DNA of 64,000 bases from Tipula vernalis. Its lineage: Eukaryota > Arthropoda > Insecta > Diptera > Tipulidae. Made by a program: the position numbers and the translations under genes. Location of the stretch: the NCBI GenBank assembly GCA_958295665.1, contig OY282558.1, forward strand, positions 116,054,838-116,118,837. Direction: 5' to 3'. Of this stretch, positions 1 to 13,430 are shown one piece after another. Position 1 is the first letter of the stretch; each line of letters begins with the position of its first letter. The notes under the pieces were generated by a model, which saw nothing but the letters and a program-made list of their open reading frames with translations, had not been told where the DNA came from and made no database searches.

Positions 1-3000
1 CACACACACACGATTTATGTACGAGAACAAGAAAATCATTAAATTTTATACGTATAAACATATTGTTATTAATAAATTTTTTATTTTTTTTATATATTTG
101 TTGGCAAAATATAACAGACGTGTATGTCGTGACATCGTAACTTAAAATTCTAAAGTTGTGTATATCCTAGAGAGATAAATATTTTATTGTACCATTAGAT
201 TAGAATCGTTTCGGAGAGATTTCTGTCATCATTTCATGTGTGTATATTATATCGAGGTAATTTTATTTTCTATATATAGATTACCAACCACAAAATGTAT
301 GCTCGCAGCATCCTTTCTAAATATTGTATACAAAAACGTTATTTGATCGACATTTAAAATGTGTCAAAACAATATTTTTGAAATGTATATACATGGCCGT
401 ACACAATAGAAAGACGATCATATTTTGGCACATCATCGATCATAATCCTGAAAATGACTTTTATTTTGATATTTTGACAGATTTTGGTATTTTAGATTTG
501 AAGTTGTCATTTGAATACATATATAAAGAGAGAACGATGACTGATTAGGGATATTATGCGGTGTGAAGAATGAGATTTAAACCATATACAAAATATTCAT
601 TGTTACTGTGTACAATGTACATAGATAGATTTGTGACCATGTACGAGATTGGGGAGAGCGAAACATTTTTGTTGTTTTTGTAAATTTTCAATTTATTTAA
701 TTTCTATATACAATACCAGCAAGATTTATTGTTTGGAAATAATCCCCAAACCAAAATAATTCAATTTAAAAACATACTCGGTATAAAATCAAAATAGGAA
801 AATTTATGAAATCTCATGATAGGAGCGCACCAGCATTGAAGGGAGGACACAAAAATTAGTTGAACAACAAATCTATTTGTGTATTTATTTATATATAGGG
901 GTGACATGCGATATAATAAATATTCGACTACATTATAATGAGAAGGAGGAAAATTGGATGCGCGTGCTTGTAAAGTGCCGAATAATGTGTGTAATGACTA
1001 ATTGCTCGCTTGTACAACAATTTTTGATTTAATTAGTTTCTTTTTTATATTAAGGGCTGCACATTATAATAATATAATTAACAAATTGGCAAACACTTGA
1101 TTTTGAATGTATACATATGTATGTAGGTATTTATTTTTAAAAACCGCACAAGTCATCCTAAATCGTTTTAAACGCACCAACACCCAATATTTTTAATTAT
1201 AAATTTGTAAACCATTCGTATTAAAATATAAATCCTTAATTATAAAAATAAATAAATATTTATTTATTCATTTATAATTTTAATTATTCTTCAAGGAGTA
1301 TAAAACAGAATCTTTCGTAATCCTTTTTAAATATGATGAGAGGAGATACGTAACGAACGGAAAAAGGATGATTGACGAAAGCAAAAAATTAAGTGTGAGA
1401 TAAATAGAGATTATGGGATGTTGATTCCTTGATTCCTTTATGGTATACACAGTATACTCCCTATTCGGTTAATTATTTGAGAAAGTTGTGATCTTTAACT
1501 TTAACACATACCCAAGAAAAAAAAAAAAAAACCTACCAAACCTAGAATTTATGTACATTTGAATTCAAATCGAAAAGGGAAATTCGTTATAAGTCGCAAG
1601 GATTAGGAATTTGTTTGCCTTTTTATGCTTTTTTGGTTGTTTGTTGTTGTTGTTGTATATAATTCGTTTTTTTTTGTTTGTTTGTTTTTTGGGGATAAAG
1701 GATTCGTAATTTCGTTTTATATTTCACTTAGTTAAAAACTAAGACTTTTTATGGCTTTAGAGATAAGAATTTTTTTTTTTTTTTTTCGCATAAATATACA
1801 AACTGAACACAAAAATTGGAAGAATTTTATTTTTGTATAATCCGGGCAGAAATTTATTATGCTAAACGAAATGTTAACACGTTTCTTGTGTTTCGATGAT
1901 ATTTTTGCACCAAAATTATTCGTTAGAAATTATTTTAGTTGCATATAGGAACCAATGTCTATTAATTTCTTAAAATATTTTTAACTAAAATTACAAGCAA
2001 AATAAAACCTGCGTTTGCTGATTGCATTTTATATTTTACATTACGGTGGTTCCGACTAAAATCGTTACGTAGAGACGTAACGACGTTAGAGTGCAAAAAT
2101 AAAATTCTAATTTCTCTGTGAAGCCGCCAAATTTAAATACGTTAATGAAAATTGGTTTAATAATTATTTCTGAAAATATTAATTTCCGATTTAGGATCTT
2201 GTTATAGTTACTGCGGTGAAAAATTGAGATATGTCGTCATATTGGTTTGTGATCACTGCAACATAAATTTTCGGGATTTCTATATAAGCGAATAAAAATA
2301 AAAAAGATTTAGCTTTTGATTACGTTTTTTTATGTATTTATATTTCGTTATTCCAAAATAATCTGGTGTTTCACTACTTTAGAGTAGACATCAATAATTT
2401 TCCGTTTCATTCCATTTAGTTGTTATTGTACCTAGTAATTTTGTTCTAACTATTTGTACAACGAATTTTACTGCTGCGTTGACATAGGCGTCTTAATAAA
2501 ATGTGTATGAAAACTAAACGCTTGTGCTAATCATGACCACGTTCACTCGAAAAGATTTTGATGATTTTTTGGTCCAGAAAGCAGAATATCGTTAACGAAA
2601 TGGATATTGACATCTTGTGGGAGCAAAACTCTTCTCAATTATGTGTTTTAACTAATCACTTTTAAATAAGCTATGATGCTCAAGAATGATGTCTCAATAG
2701 CAGCGTTTCTCATGTCGCGAAAGCAGTAAAACCTCTTCTCTATAGGTTGTAATTTGTGCCAAAATATGACGAAATCGGATAACTTAAGATCCAGTTCTAG
2801 TTCTGTGGTTTTTGGGATCTCATTATTTTTGCGGCTCATCTCAAGTTCAACAAGACACGTCTTGATTTCCCAAAAAGGGGCTCAAGTCTTTTTTCAATGT
2901 TACCTAATTTATCTAGGTAAGAGAATTTAAACAGTTATCGCACAGCTCGAAGCTATGAACAGGTTGGGCTCGCTGATAGTCCATTCAAGTTGATTTGTGT

Positions 3001-3414
3001 AGCACTGGGAGGTTTTCAACGAGCTTTATTTTCAGAAAGGAACAAATTTCAAAATATTCTGGCTTTAATAAGACTGAAATTGTGAGAAAAATATAATGAG
3101 TCGGCAAGTTTTACGTCAATTCGAAGCACCTTAAATGAAATTGAATGCGGCGGTTGATCATCAATATGGTTTTGAAAAAATCACCACAGTGACGTATAAC
3201 TTACCTTTAATGTGCCAAATCGGGTCACAACGGCTACAATAGATGTCATCAGCTTGTTCAGTTCTTTATTTAATGTTTGCGTAAACCTCTCGTAGGTGAT
3301 ATTCACTGATGTACTTGATTGTCAAGTATGGTGATGATTTCGGTGGCTGACGGCTGCAGTTAAAATCATTTTTCAAAACAATAACTTTTCTTTAATAATT
3401 CACTAGCTAACGGA
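1..3414. other. AT-rich non-coding DNA, no gene recognised
   Basis: A short CA dinucleotide run opens the window. The rest is very AT-rich, with homopolymer A and T tracts (for example around 1517-1531 and 1770-1786) and short T/G-rich low-complexity near 1640-1690. Open frames here are short, lack recognisable motifs and are what chance would give. I see no terminal repeats or protein relics. It reads as intergenic or intronic host DNA. Confidence 0.6.
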
Positions 3415-3605
3415 TACAACTATTGGCACTCTTAAGCAATTCTCTTATAGAAATCGTTATTAGTTGTATTGAAAACGGTTTCATTACGATATAAATTTTA
3501 TTATGTAACAGGTTATCCAGTTTACTTGAAAGTGAAAATTCTCAATTTTCAAAATAAAAATTAAAAATATGTTTAATTTACTAAAATATGAAGGTGTTCC
3601 AAAAA

Positions 3606-3715
3606 CTATATCTATATTGGCATGGTCGTGTATTAATTGGCACCTTTTTTTAGTACAATTATTGGCATGCCTATACCACAATTGGCATACCAAAAATTTA
3701 CGTTTATTGGCACAC
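3606..3715. repeat. subterminal ATTGGCA motif cluster of the pogo-like element
   Basis: Five copies of ATTGGCA, the core of the terminal repeat, occur at about 3616, 3636, 3661, 3681 and 3706. At the other end an inverted copy (TGCCAAT) lies at about 6160, just inside the terminal one. Spacing is 20-25 bp. Clustered subterminal copies of the terminal motif are a known layout for transposase binding sites; that role is inferred here. Confidence 0.6.
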
Positions 3716-3924
3716 TGATAATTTCTAACGATTATTCTAAAATAAAACATTTAACTTTATAAATAAAAATATAACAAAAATGTATTTCAAAATTAAATTA
3801 CATGTATTTAATAAACAGCTATTAAAAATTATAATAGAAATAAATAGTCCTACTATTATAAGTTCTCGTTAATTCAATAAAAACTAGTGTAATTATCACA
3901 ATCAATTTTCGTATACTATATTAA

Positions 3925-6005
3925 TCACAATAATTTGCATCCATTGCAAATAAGTCTTGAATTGTACTGTATTTTTAGTTTTATAAGACATTTAAGATGA
4001 AATTCCCTCGTACAACTTTGGCACTTTATGCCGAAATTCTCAGAACCAGAATTTTCCGTAAAGGCATAAGTGCAATGATAGCAAATCTTTCCAGCTGCTG
4101 GTGAATTATCCCCAATGTCCAGTACCACATCAGTACAAAAAAGTTTACGAACATGATGATCTTTTGGTGGCTCACTAATAATCACACACTCTGTTTGATG
4201 TAGAAAGTATATGTTTGGAGCCCGTTCCATCTTCTTTACGTATTTCTTTGTTTTTTAGGAACGGTTTGACAATGGTTTCATGAGGTATCGTTTTATCTAG
4301 AAATTCATTTTGATCGTTTTTGATGCTTTGCAGTTTCTGTATCTGCTCAAACTTTTGCAGAGTGTCGTATTAGTAGATTGATAACGTATTCGTAGTAGAT
4401 TGATAACTTCCGGAAGATTCATCCATTTCATTGAGTTTGATAATTGGTTCTACAATGGGTTCATTAAAATCGGGAGTCTCAACTAGAAAACTTTTATTAT
4501 TGCTATGACCATTTAACTGTTCGCAGATTCGCATATCTCTATTTCCTTCAATACTGCTCTGCCCTGTATTTTCAATTGCAACTAACACATTTGTAGAAGT
4601 TGTCGTACTTGAAGACTTCTTAGACTTTGCATTTTCTTTTGCGTGGGCGATTCGTTTTATTCAGTTTTTTTGCATTTTTTAACTCCTCTAATTCAATTTT
4701 TTTAAGTTGATCTTTTTTTAGTTGTTCTTGTTTTATCCACACCGGAGAACTAACTACAGTAACTACATATGGCTTTTTAATTTTGTCCGTTTTGCAACCT
4801 TTTCTCAAGGGAGTCTCTGGCCAAGGTAGGAAATCATCAATTATTGCCGTAGTGCTTTGCGGCGGAACAGTTATGTATGTCACTGTTTGTAGTTTTGTGG
4901 ACTGTTGAATGGGAATGACATTGGAAATATTTATAATTTCGTCATTTGCCGTACTTGGCGGATCTTGAATTATAAAAAAATCGTCGATGGCACTGATGTC
5001 TATTTCTGAGGTTTCTATATTCTGATATTCAACGTGCGTTTGTGTTGATTTATCTGAAACACTTAGATTTTAATTTTCCTTTGGATTTAAACTTGTTATA
5101 TAAATCATATAAAATTACGAAATCTTCGTTTGTTATCACCGATTGCTTCACACAGCGTTTGAAATCCATCGTTCGATAATTTGGGATTTAGTCGACTGCC
5201 ATATGTAGATTTAGACGATGATCTTCCTAAACATTTCGATAAATTAATTGCAAATTTGTTGAATGGAAAGAGGCCACATGCCTTGAAGCCCTTCTGAATA
5301 GTCTCCTTACACACAGTACTTTCCACAACATCATATAATAATGGTGCAAATTTTTCTTTAGTTAATGAGGCACTAGGATTATTACGTCGCCATTCTAAAA
5401 CTTTCCGATTCCTAGACATTTTCAACGGTTTGAATGCTGCCACACCAGCGGGCTGTAATATTCTAGTAGCATTTGGATATAATGCTACTAAATTAATTTG
5501 CAGTTTCACACACAGCTCACTAACAGGTAACGTTAGATGGGTTGAGTGCCCGTCAACAAAATATATAACGGGAAATTAAGTGCCAAGCTGCACTAAATAC
5601 GGATGCAAAACCTTTGATATATACTCGTAAAACACTTGTTTTGTCATCCACCCGTTGTCACTGATTCCAATTCCCCATCATTTAGGCAACGATTTACGAA
5701 TTTCTTCCGGTATTCTTTTATATGGGTAGATTATCATGGGAGGGGTTAACACTCCGGCAGCAGAAAAGGTAAACATGACCGTTAAATTTGCTTTGGCCAA
5801 TCCTTTGTCGATTTCGTATACATTTCGAGAGCCTTTCGCTGCTAAAACGTTTTTAGTTTTAGGACATAAAAGAAAATTCGTCTCGTCACATCTAGGCACA
5901 ATATATTTTTTGGCTGCCGCCTTTTTTACTAATTTGGCCGTTTCTAATTTCACCTAATGCCTTTTGAACCTGGTCTTCATCAAATGTGTCTCTTTTTCTT
6001 GGCAT
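3925..6005 (-). pseudogene. pogo/Jerky-like DDE transposase with C-terminal PHD-like finger, broken
   Basis: Read from the right. The ATG at 6003-6005 starts a pipsqueak-type helix-turn-helix beginning MPRKRDTFDEDQVQKAL. A shifted frame continues AKKYIVPR and runs straight into DETNFLLCPKTKNVLAAKG of the DDE_1 nuclease, so about 150 residues usual in this family are missing. Then come GWMTKQVFYEYI, the second acidic motif VDGHSTH (about 5540), and LQPAGVAAFKPLK, where relatives have LQPLDVA; the third catalytic Asp is therefore Gly. A tail with DDFLPWPETPLRKG (4620-4883) matches the usual linker. The last open stretch, 3925-4230, has C-x2-C, C-x2-C-x4-H-x2-C and C-x2-C spacing of a PHD-like finger. 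Stops and frameshifts separate the parts. It would have cut and pasted the surrounding element; this copy is dead. Confidence 0.82.
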
Positions 6006-6201
6006 TGAATTTTCGTAATGAAATGTTAGAGGAAACTAAACCTGTTAACTACTTTTTTTGTTTGACAATACAGAAAAAATAAACTAATTTACACTAACAC
6101 ATTGATAAAACATAATTAGGACTTATTAAAAGAAAGGAAAATGCTATGGTAGTCGGTAGTGCCAATAACTGGATCGAAATTATACAGTGCCAATAGTTGT
6201 A

Positions 6202-7201
6202 GGCGTTACTATACGAATAAAAAAACAAGTACACTGACGATCACAAATTTTTGAAATTTCGATTTCAAACAGAAATGGAATAACTCCAAGCAATAATTCA
6301 TAAAATATGAAATGTTTTCCAAGTTCAAAAAAAGAAACAATTCCCCAAAAAATTAAATAAGGCAGGAAATCATAGAACTTGTTATATGTTACGTTGATCC
6401 ATGGCTTAGGATTAAACTTGATGTTCTCAAATAATCTAAAGTGACCCTAAACATTTAAAAATAAAACTACAGATGAAGGTTTTGCTTGATTTTAACCATA
6501 ATCTTATAAAACTACCATCGTAATTTTAAAAATATAAAGGGTTGAAACCTCATGACGTGGTCAGAACTTCAGTCTTGATTAATTCAACTCCCAAATCAAC
6601 CCCAAAATGCATCTCTTAAGTTATAACCATCAGCTCAACCTCCGACTTATTATATAAATCAACCTCCGTAACCTCCAACTCAATCGCAAAAACTCTTAAA
6701 TAATTCCTCAACTGAATATCTCACTTAACCCCAATATAGGCTAACTAAATCCTAACTCAACTTTAACTCAACTTAGCTCGAACCAAATCTCAACCCTCTG
6801 CTCAACTGATACCGTCATACTAGCATACCATCATACCATCATACCACCACCATACCATCATACCATCATAGTATCACGTAAGTACGTGGAATGCCGAAGG
6901 ACTCTACTAGGTGTTGTGGTATAGTGTTATTTCCCAAAGAGCGTGTGAAAAAATTAAAAATATTTATAAGAAACATACACTATACAAACTCAATTTATCT
7001 TCCCGCAGAAACATCGAATCTTTTAAAGAGATCTGTTTCTAAATCATTTTAAATCAAATTTGACACCTACTAACATATATGGGAAAAAGGTAATTGTAAT
7101 TCTCGGAGACACGTTATTCATCGAACGGCTAATTCAAAACTGGGCCGCAAATAAATGCAAATCAATTGCTAATTCAAAATATATACACACATCGGTAGAC
7201 C
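6202..7201. other. non-coding spacer with CATAC/CATCAT microsatellite
   Basis: About 6580-6800 is rich in CTCAAC-type words, and 6822-6868 is an imperfect CATAC/CATCAT repeat. An open frame starting at 7060 runs into the 147-bp repeat array and has no recognisable domain. No gene is supported. Confidence 0.5.
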
Positions 7202-9284
7202 CTGTTAAAGTTAGCCGAAAGTTTCCAGCCGAAAGAAAAAAGTCGATAATGCAGATTATGTTATTGACATTCCAGCCGAAAATAAATCAGCCTCTAGAGT
7301 GTTATGTCTGGAGATGGATTGCATTGATGTGACTTGTCAATAGCTATCGCATGAAAAAAATTCAGTTCACGTTTTCCGTGGGAAATCTCAGAAAATTCAA
7401 TTTTCCAAAAATTATTAGAAAATTTGTATAAAATCAGCCTCTAGAGTGTTATGTCTGGAGATGGATTGCATTGATGTAACTTATCAATAGCTATCGCTGG
7501 AAAAAAATTCAGTTCAAATTTCCCGTGGGAAATCTCGAAAAATTCGATTTTCCAAAAATTATTAGAAAATTTGTATAAAATCAGCCTCTAGAGTGTTATG
7601 TCTGGAGATGGATTGCATTGATGTGATTTATCCATAGCTATCGTAAGAAAAAAATTCAGTTTAAGTTTCTCGTGGGAAATCTCGGAAAATTCAATTTTTC
7701 AAAAATTATTACAAAATTTGTATAAAATCAGCCCCTAGAGTGTTATGTTTGGAGATGGGTTACATTGATGTGACTTGTCAATAGCTATCGCAGGAAAAAA
7801 ATTTAGTTCAAGTTTCCCGTGGGAAATCTCGGAAAATGTGATTTTCCAAAAATTATTAGAAAATTTGTATAAAATCAGCCTCTAGAGTGTTATGTCTGGA
7901 GATGGATTCAATTGATGTGATTACTTAATAGCTATCGTAGGAATAAAATTCAGTTCAAGTATCTCGTAAGAAATCTCGGAAAATTCGATTTTCCCAAAAT
8001 TATTACAAAATTTGTATAAAATCAGCCTCTATAATGTTGTCTGGAAATGGATTGCATTGATGTGATTTGTCAATAGCTATCGCAGGAAAAAAATTCAGTA
8101 CAAGTATCCCGTGGGAAATCTCGAAAAATTCAAAAAAGTTTCCAGCTGAAATTAAGAAATGGATGAATAAAATCAGCCTCTAGAGTGTTATGTTTGGAGA
8201 TGGATTACAATAAAGTGACTTGTCAATAGCTATCGCAAGAAACATTTTTTAGTAAAATTAACGGAATTTTTTGAATACGGACATTAATCTAATAAATTAA
8301 TTGTGTAAGAATCATTTCTTGTTTCTAGTTCGATTTCATTTAGGTTTCAGTTGTTTGTATTTTTAATTTTGTAATAATTTTTGGAAAATCGAATTTTCCG
8401 AGATTTCTCACGGGAAACTTGAACTGAATTTTTGTCCTGCGATAGCTATTGACAAGTCACATCAATTCAATCCATCTCCAGACTTAACACTCTAGAGGCT
8501 GATTTTATACAAATTATGTAATAATTTTTGGAAAATCGAATTTTCCGAGATTTCCCACGGGAAACTTGAACTGAATTTTTTTCCTGCGATAGCGATTGAG
8601 TAATCACATCAATTGAATCCATCTCCAGACATAACACTCTAGAGGCTGATTTTATACAAATTTTGTAATAATTTTTGGAAAATCGAATTTTTCGAGATTT
8701 CCTACGGAAAACGTGAACTGAATTTTTTCCTGCGATAGCTATTGAGTAATGACATCAATTGAATTTATCTCCAGACATAACACTCTAGAGGCTGATTTTA
8801 TTCATCCATTTCTTACTTTCGGCTGGAAACTTTTTTGAATTTTCCGAGATTTCCCACGGGAAACTTGAACTGAATTTTTTTCCTGCTATAGCGATTGAGT
8901 AATCACATCAATTGAATCCATCTCCAGACATAACACTCTAGAGGCTGATTTTATACAAATTTTCTAATAATTTTTGGAAAATCGAATCTTCCGAAATTCC
9001 CACGGGAAACTTGAACTGAATTGTTTTATTCGATAGCTATTGACAAATCACATAAAAACGATTTAGCTTCAGATATTTACTCTAGAGGCTGATTTTATTC
9101 CAATTTTGAATATTCTTCTGATTTTCCGATATTTTCTACGAAGCAAAGTTTTACACGTACATTTATTTACAAAAAATTTTATTTAAATCCATGTATCCTA
9201 TTTACTTTCGGCTGATAACGGCCAACACAATCTTCATTGTCGACTTTTAACTTTCGGCTGGCAACTTTCGGCTAACTTTAACAG
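7202..9284. mobile_element. foldback element built of inverted 147-bp tandem repeats
   Basis: The outer arms match as inverted repeats: CTGTTAAAGTTAGCCGAAAG at the left reappears reverse-complemented at 9262-9284. Inside, a unit containing CAGCCTCTAGAGTGTTATG recurs at about 7288, 7435, 7582, 7729, 7875, 8023 and 8173, at 146-150 bp spacing. The same unit then runs in reverse at about 8495, 8642, 8788, 8941 and 9085. Only about 130 bp of non-repeat DNA lies at the turn. No transposase is present. Long terminal inverted repeats made of tandem units recall Drosophila Foldback elements, but the sequence itself is not one I recognise. No clear target duplication was found. Confidence 0.7.
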
Positions 9285-10802
9285 TATCATCAGTAGATCC
9301 CACATTCGATGAAATTAAATATGGAGGTAAAAAGCAAGGTACGAAGAGATATTGAAAACATTTACGAATAAACTGCTTAATCAACGGAATGCGTTCTTAT
9401 CAACAAAGCCGAGTAAAATGAAAATCTTCATTAAAAACTGCTGGGTTATTATAGTCAGAAGTGCAACTTAGTTTGTAACATCTTTTCTATAGAGTTTTTT
9501 AAAAACTGAAATAATGGATGCGTTCGAGAGAAACAGTTTATATGAGAACACACAGGATTTTATTTCAGAATTACTGTAAATAAGATTAACGCAGGATTTT
9601 ATGAATCACAGTTAATGCATTGTTTCAAACTTAAGAAGGTAGTTACAGAATAAAAACCTTAATAGCTTAATTTAGTGCCTTATTAGTGTTAATGAAGCCC
9701 AGATCATTTAAGTTATAAGATAGGTTTTTCGATAATTTATTTTTTAACCTAATTTGTCTGAGAATGCTTTGCTTTGACCTCAAACATCGCACCATTTCTA
9801 TCATCATCGATTTTCAAAGAGGTTATAATATAATTATACGCACAGGTTGCATCAATTTCCAACCAACTTTCATCATTTAGAACCTTAATTAAATTCGAAT
9901 AAAGACCCATATAGATACCAATTTAATGCTTCAGTGAATGTCTGAAAAATCATCGGTTCAATGCACGTAAAAAGATTGTTTGTAAATTATCAGCGAAGTT
10001 CGCATATGAAAGGCCATTTTAGGTTTATAGGGAGGACGATGGAAATTCAAAAATTTTTAAGTTAGAAAAAGCTGCGTACACAGAAAAGTTAATTACGCGC
10101 ATATAACCGAAAACAAAAACCGACTTATATTCAAAATTCACCTTTAAATAAACAGCACTCCAGTACTGATAAGAAACAGGCCATTTTCAGTCAGATAAAC
10201 AAGAACACTTCCGGCTCTACTATCGGAAAGGAAAATAATTTGTGGCAATAGCTCGAGAGGTTCTAATGGTTTGATGAATTATAAATAAATTTGACTTATC
10301 CTTAATAACAGTTGTTAATGACGTTAGTTAGCAGCGAGACTGTTGGTGACTATAGGCTTTAGAATGATTGGTTGACTTGACTAAATTAAAACCAAATACC
10401 GTAACCGACATGCTTTATTTTGATGCAAATAAGTTTATAACAATCAATGTTGTTACAATCAATATTCTATCGATTCTGTACCACTAATAAAAATATGAGA
10501 TCCGTCTGTTTTAATAAATGCCGGTTGATTTCCGATATTCTAATTATGCCAAACACTCTGTACTTAATTTTTACAAAATCCGACAAAAGGCTAGCAACTA
10601 ACAATTTAGAATTACCTAATACAATCCTGACCATTATTGCATATAACATCGGTCAGTATTATTTGTGTTCGACTGATATAGACAAAATTTTAATTATTAT
10701 TCACCGATTAAACGGGATCAATTGCATTCTTCAGTGTAAACCAACATAACCTGGGTATATTACCAATCAGAACCCAGCTAAGCAGCTCAATTTTGCAATT
10801 TT
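9285..10802. other. non-coding or heavily eroded sequence upstream of a LINE relic
   Basis: A 100-codon open frame at 10447-10749 shows no recognisable domain. By position it could be the decayed upstream part of the retroelement that follows, but nothing in the residues proves that. No repeats or terminal structures are visible. Confidence 0.4.
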
Positions 10803-12180
10803 GTGTTAAAGGCGCTCTTTCCGATTTATACCATCTGTGAACCATTATTTAACAAAGGGATCCTGAGTTCTGAATTCTTTCCTAGCCAATATGTAATTTA
10901 TATATGTGACCGCTCACCGCTAACAAGTACTAAATGTATCTACGTTGGATGTAGTCCAATGTTCCGCCTGGCTCACCGATATCATCTTTCGCTTCATTTA
11001 TGCGACACAATAATGGAAATAAGCGATGCTACTAGTTCATTTGATGCCATCTCAATCAACAGAGTATGTATCTATTCATCCGTTCACCTGATTTCTACAA
11101 ATATACCAATTCTTTTTAAAGTGTAAATGAATGACCATTACCATTCGTTTTTAATGATATTAACCATAAAACCATTGAAATAACTTTGGAAAGCGACGGC
11201 AATAATGTTATTGATAATCATCATAACCAAAAGCCACATTACAGCTTAGAAAATTCGACACAATAATCCTTCATATACAACCTGATTAACTGAGAGAAAA
11301 AACTTATCCGCAGCAACAGAGATATTAATGTGGAGGGTAGAACTATTTATTCCTACTGCTGAGGCCAAAGAAAGACAAAGTTTATAGAGAAAATCTCAAA
11401 TTCTATTCCGAAGAAAACAAACGTCAAACTAACCCAGTGTGTAAGACATTCAAGCAACGTAAATCTTGTGACCCTCAGATTATATCAAACATGTTTGTTG
11501 AGTTTCTTTAATCAGTTTATAAGCCGAAAGGCATTTATAAGTACGAAAAGCTAAACAATGAACGAGGATATTCATCGAGCTTTATATGTATTCTGGTATG
11601 GATGTGTCCTTACGGCACTCCAGCTTCACTATTAAAAGATTCCACATCATTGGCAATTCTATTTAATCAATCGTTAAAACTAGCAGTATTTCCACAAAAA
11701 TAGATCGACCTTCTTGTTACAGCGGGATTAGATTAATATCTTCAATACCTAAATCGTTTGAAGTGGTAAAATCCAACTCATTCAGATCTTTGGTTCCTCG
11801 ATTTATTTCGTAGTACCCCAGCATGGCTTTATGCCAAAAAAATTAACATCGGCAAATCTTAATGAATTTACCAGCAACTCCATTAATGAAATTGAATAGC
11901 ACAAGCAAGTTGATGCGGTGTATACTGACTTTGCGAAAGCCTTTGACTCCATCTGTCACTGTAAAACATTGGAACGCTTATATCGATTAGGTTTGCGAAC
12001 AGTTTATTGCTTGGTTTAAATCATATTTGAGTAACCGAATTCAGTTTATTGAGCTTGAAAATAGAAGATCAGAATTGATTCAAGCTACTTCAGCTGTGAA
12101 GGGTTAATTGTCTTGTGGTGTCAATATCTGGTGTGCCTTTTTCGACAAACCCAAAAAAGTTTAGATAACGTGGAAAGACG
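10803..12180 (+). pseudogene. non-LTR retrotransposon ORF2 relic (AP endonuclease + reverse transcriptase)
   Basis: The first part (10803-11126) resembles the apurinic-type endonuclease of Jockey/CR1-like elements, including FFPSQYVIYICDRSPLTSTK, where relatives read SQYVVYRCDR. Around 11600-11700 the frame gives PASLLKDSTSLAILFNQSL and LAVFPQK, the conserved stretch before the RT fingers. Around 11740-11830 PKSFE and PQHGF-like words appear. Near 11909-11950 comes VDAVYTDFAKAFDS, the RT motif carrying the first catalytic Asp, followed by WFKSYLSNRIQF near 12010-12045. Stops and frameshifts interrupt every part. The YADD region, 3' end and target duplications are not visible, so this is an old fragment. 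Confidence 0.72.
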
Positions 12181-13294
12181 GACGGGGTTACGACCAAGAT
12201 ATACCGTATCATGTTAAGCTGAAGCAATTACTAGCAAAACTTTAAAGTAAAAATTTGTGAAAAGCAAAATACTTTTATGGATTTGTAATTTTTCGCTGTT
12301 AGATTCGTGGTTTAACAGTATCGAAAAATTTCAAACTGTTTTTTTATAGAATCAGGGTACTACATGTAAAACCTATCACATGACAACATTCGCAAATAGC
12401 CGAGAGCTTTTACAGTGTTCGTTTATTGGAAATATTTTACTTGATCAAGATTGGAAACAATTAAAATAAAGGCACCGAGTAGGAATTCTGAACAAACTGA
12501 AACATGATGTCGGAATGTTGTAATAAAATCGACCATCTTCAATCGAACGACTTTTACTTAAGTAAAGATGGCTTTAAATGTAGGTCGAAGCAACATTATG
12601 TTCGAACCGTTTTTATTTTAATTTTTATTGTACCTCCTTTTTTCATTGTATCTTATTATTGTATTCAAGTCAAATTTGTAGACGTAGAGGATTAAAGGTG
12701 GCAAGGCGGATGGTGGATAAGAAATCTCACAAGAATCTGTACACTTTCTCAAATGTATAGTTATATGAGATCAGATTTGTTTTCTGGACTAACTGACAGT
12801 TCCATAAACTTTCGCCAAAATTCTGAAGAAAAAAAGTTATTTTAATAAGAATTACGGACACCGTATCAAGCTTAGTTGAATACTGATTCGTTAAGGACGC
12901 AAAGAAATTATATTGGAAAAACCTTTTAGTGAAAATCTCAAAAATGTTTGATTTCTCGCAGGTAAATAGATGCTATCGAGGTAGTACTTCCTGAAAAAAT
13001 CATAATGAAAAAATGTTACTCTGCCGAGTTATGGGCCAATAAAATCAAGATATGTAGCTTTAAGTCAACAAATTTGTAACTGTAATAGATAGAGTCTAGT
13101 TACATTTCATGAATACCAGTTTAGTACTAATCGGAAATTTTACGGTTATAAAGCTTACTATTGTAAATAGGGCCATAAACTTTTTTTTATAGTGATTTTC
13201 AAATTTGAGGAGCTTTTTAGATTTATAACATTGCGAATCATACAATTTGAAGGAATAATACTATCAACTATAGGTACTTACGTTAGGTAAAAAA
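12181..13294. other. AT-rich non-coding DNA
   Basis: No protein relic, terminal repeat or array is recognised. A short frame at 12504-12695 has a hydrophobic stretch but no other support, and is probably chance. Confidence 0.45.
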
Positions 13295-13430
13295 CCAACC
13301 AAATGGCACAGTGGGTAAAGCTGGGGCTCCATCGAAAGGTATATCAGGTTCTCGAATTCCGATAGAGGTGCGATGGAAAATGAATTTTTCATTTACGATG
13401 AAGACAACTGAGATCCTTTATTGGAGTACA
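13295..13430 (+). mobile_element. tRNA-derived SINE, plus strand
   Basis: An A-box-like block, TGGCACAGTGGGTAAAGC (13304-13321), is followed about 26 bp later by a B-box-like GGTTCTCGAATTCC (13347-13360), the internal RNA polymerase III promoter of a tRNA. Downstream there is GGTGCGATGGAAAA then TTTTTCAT. A second copy at 28030-28175 on the minus strand shares the boxes and the following GATG-AAAA-TTTTTCAT region. It is not a functional tRNA: no cloverleaf closes. Ends are approximate. Confidence 0.6.

Larger units (their letters stand above)
3417..6199 (-). mobile_element. pogo-type DNA transposon, 2.8 kb, with TA target duplication
   Basis: The left end begins CAACTATTGGCACT and the right end is its exact reverse complement, AGTGCCAATAGTTG. 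This gives 14-bp perfect terminal inverted repeats, flanked on both sides by TA (3415-3416 and 6200-6201), as expected for the Tc1/mariner/pogo superfamily. The only genes inside are pieces of a pogo-type transposase on the minus strand. Extra copies of ATTGGCA lie just inside both ends. The perfect ends suggest a fairly recent insertion, although the transposase is broken. Confidence 0.85.

Noticed and set aside
7060..7332. 90-codon plus-strand frame
   Set aside because: It runs from unique DNA into the first 147-bp repeat unit, has no domain, and the same repeat unit is not open in later copies.
13304..13360. functional tRNA gene
   Set aside because: A and B boxes are present but no acceptor or anticodon stem can be formed, and a second diverged copy exists at 28 kb, so it is a SINE.
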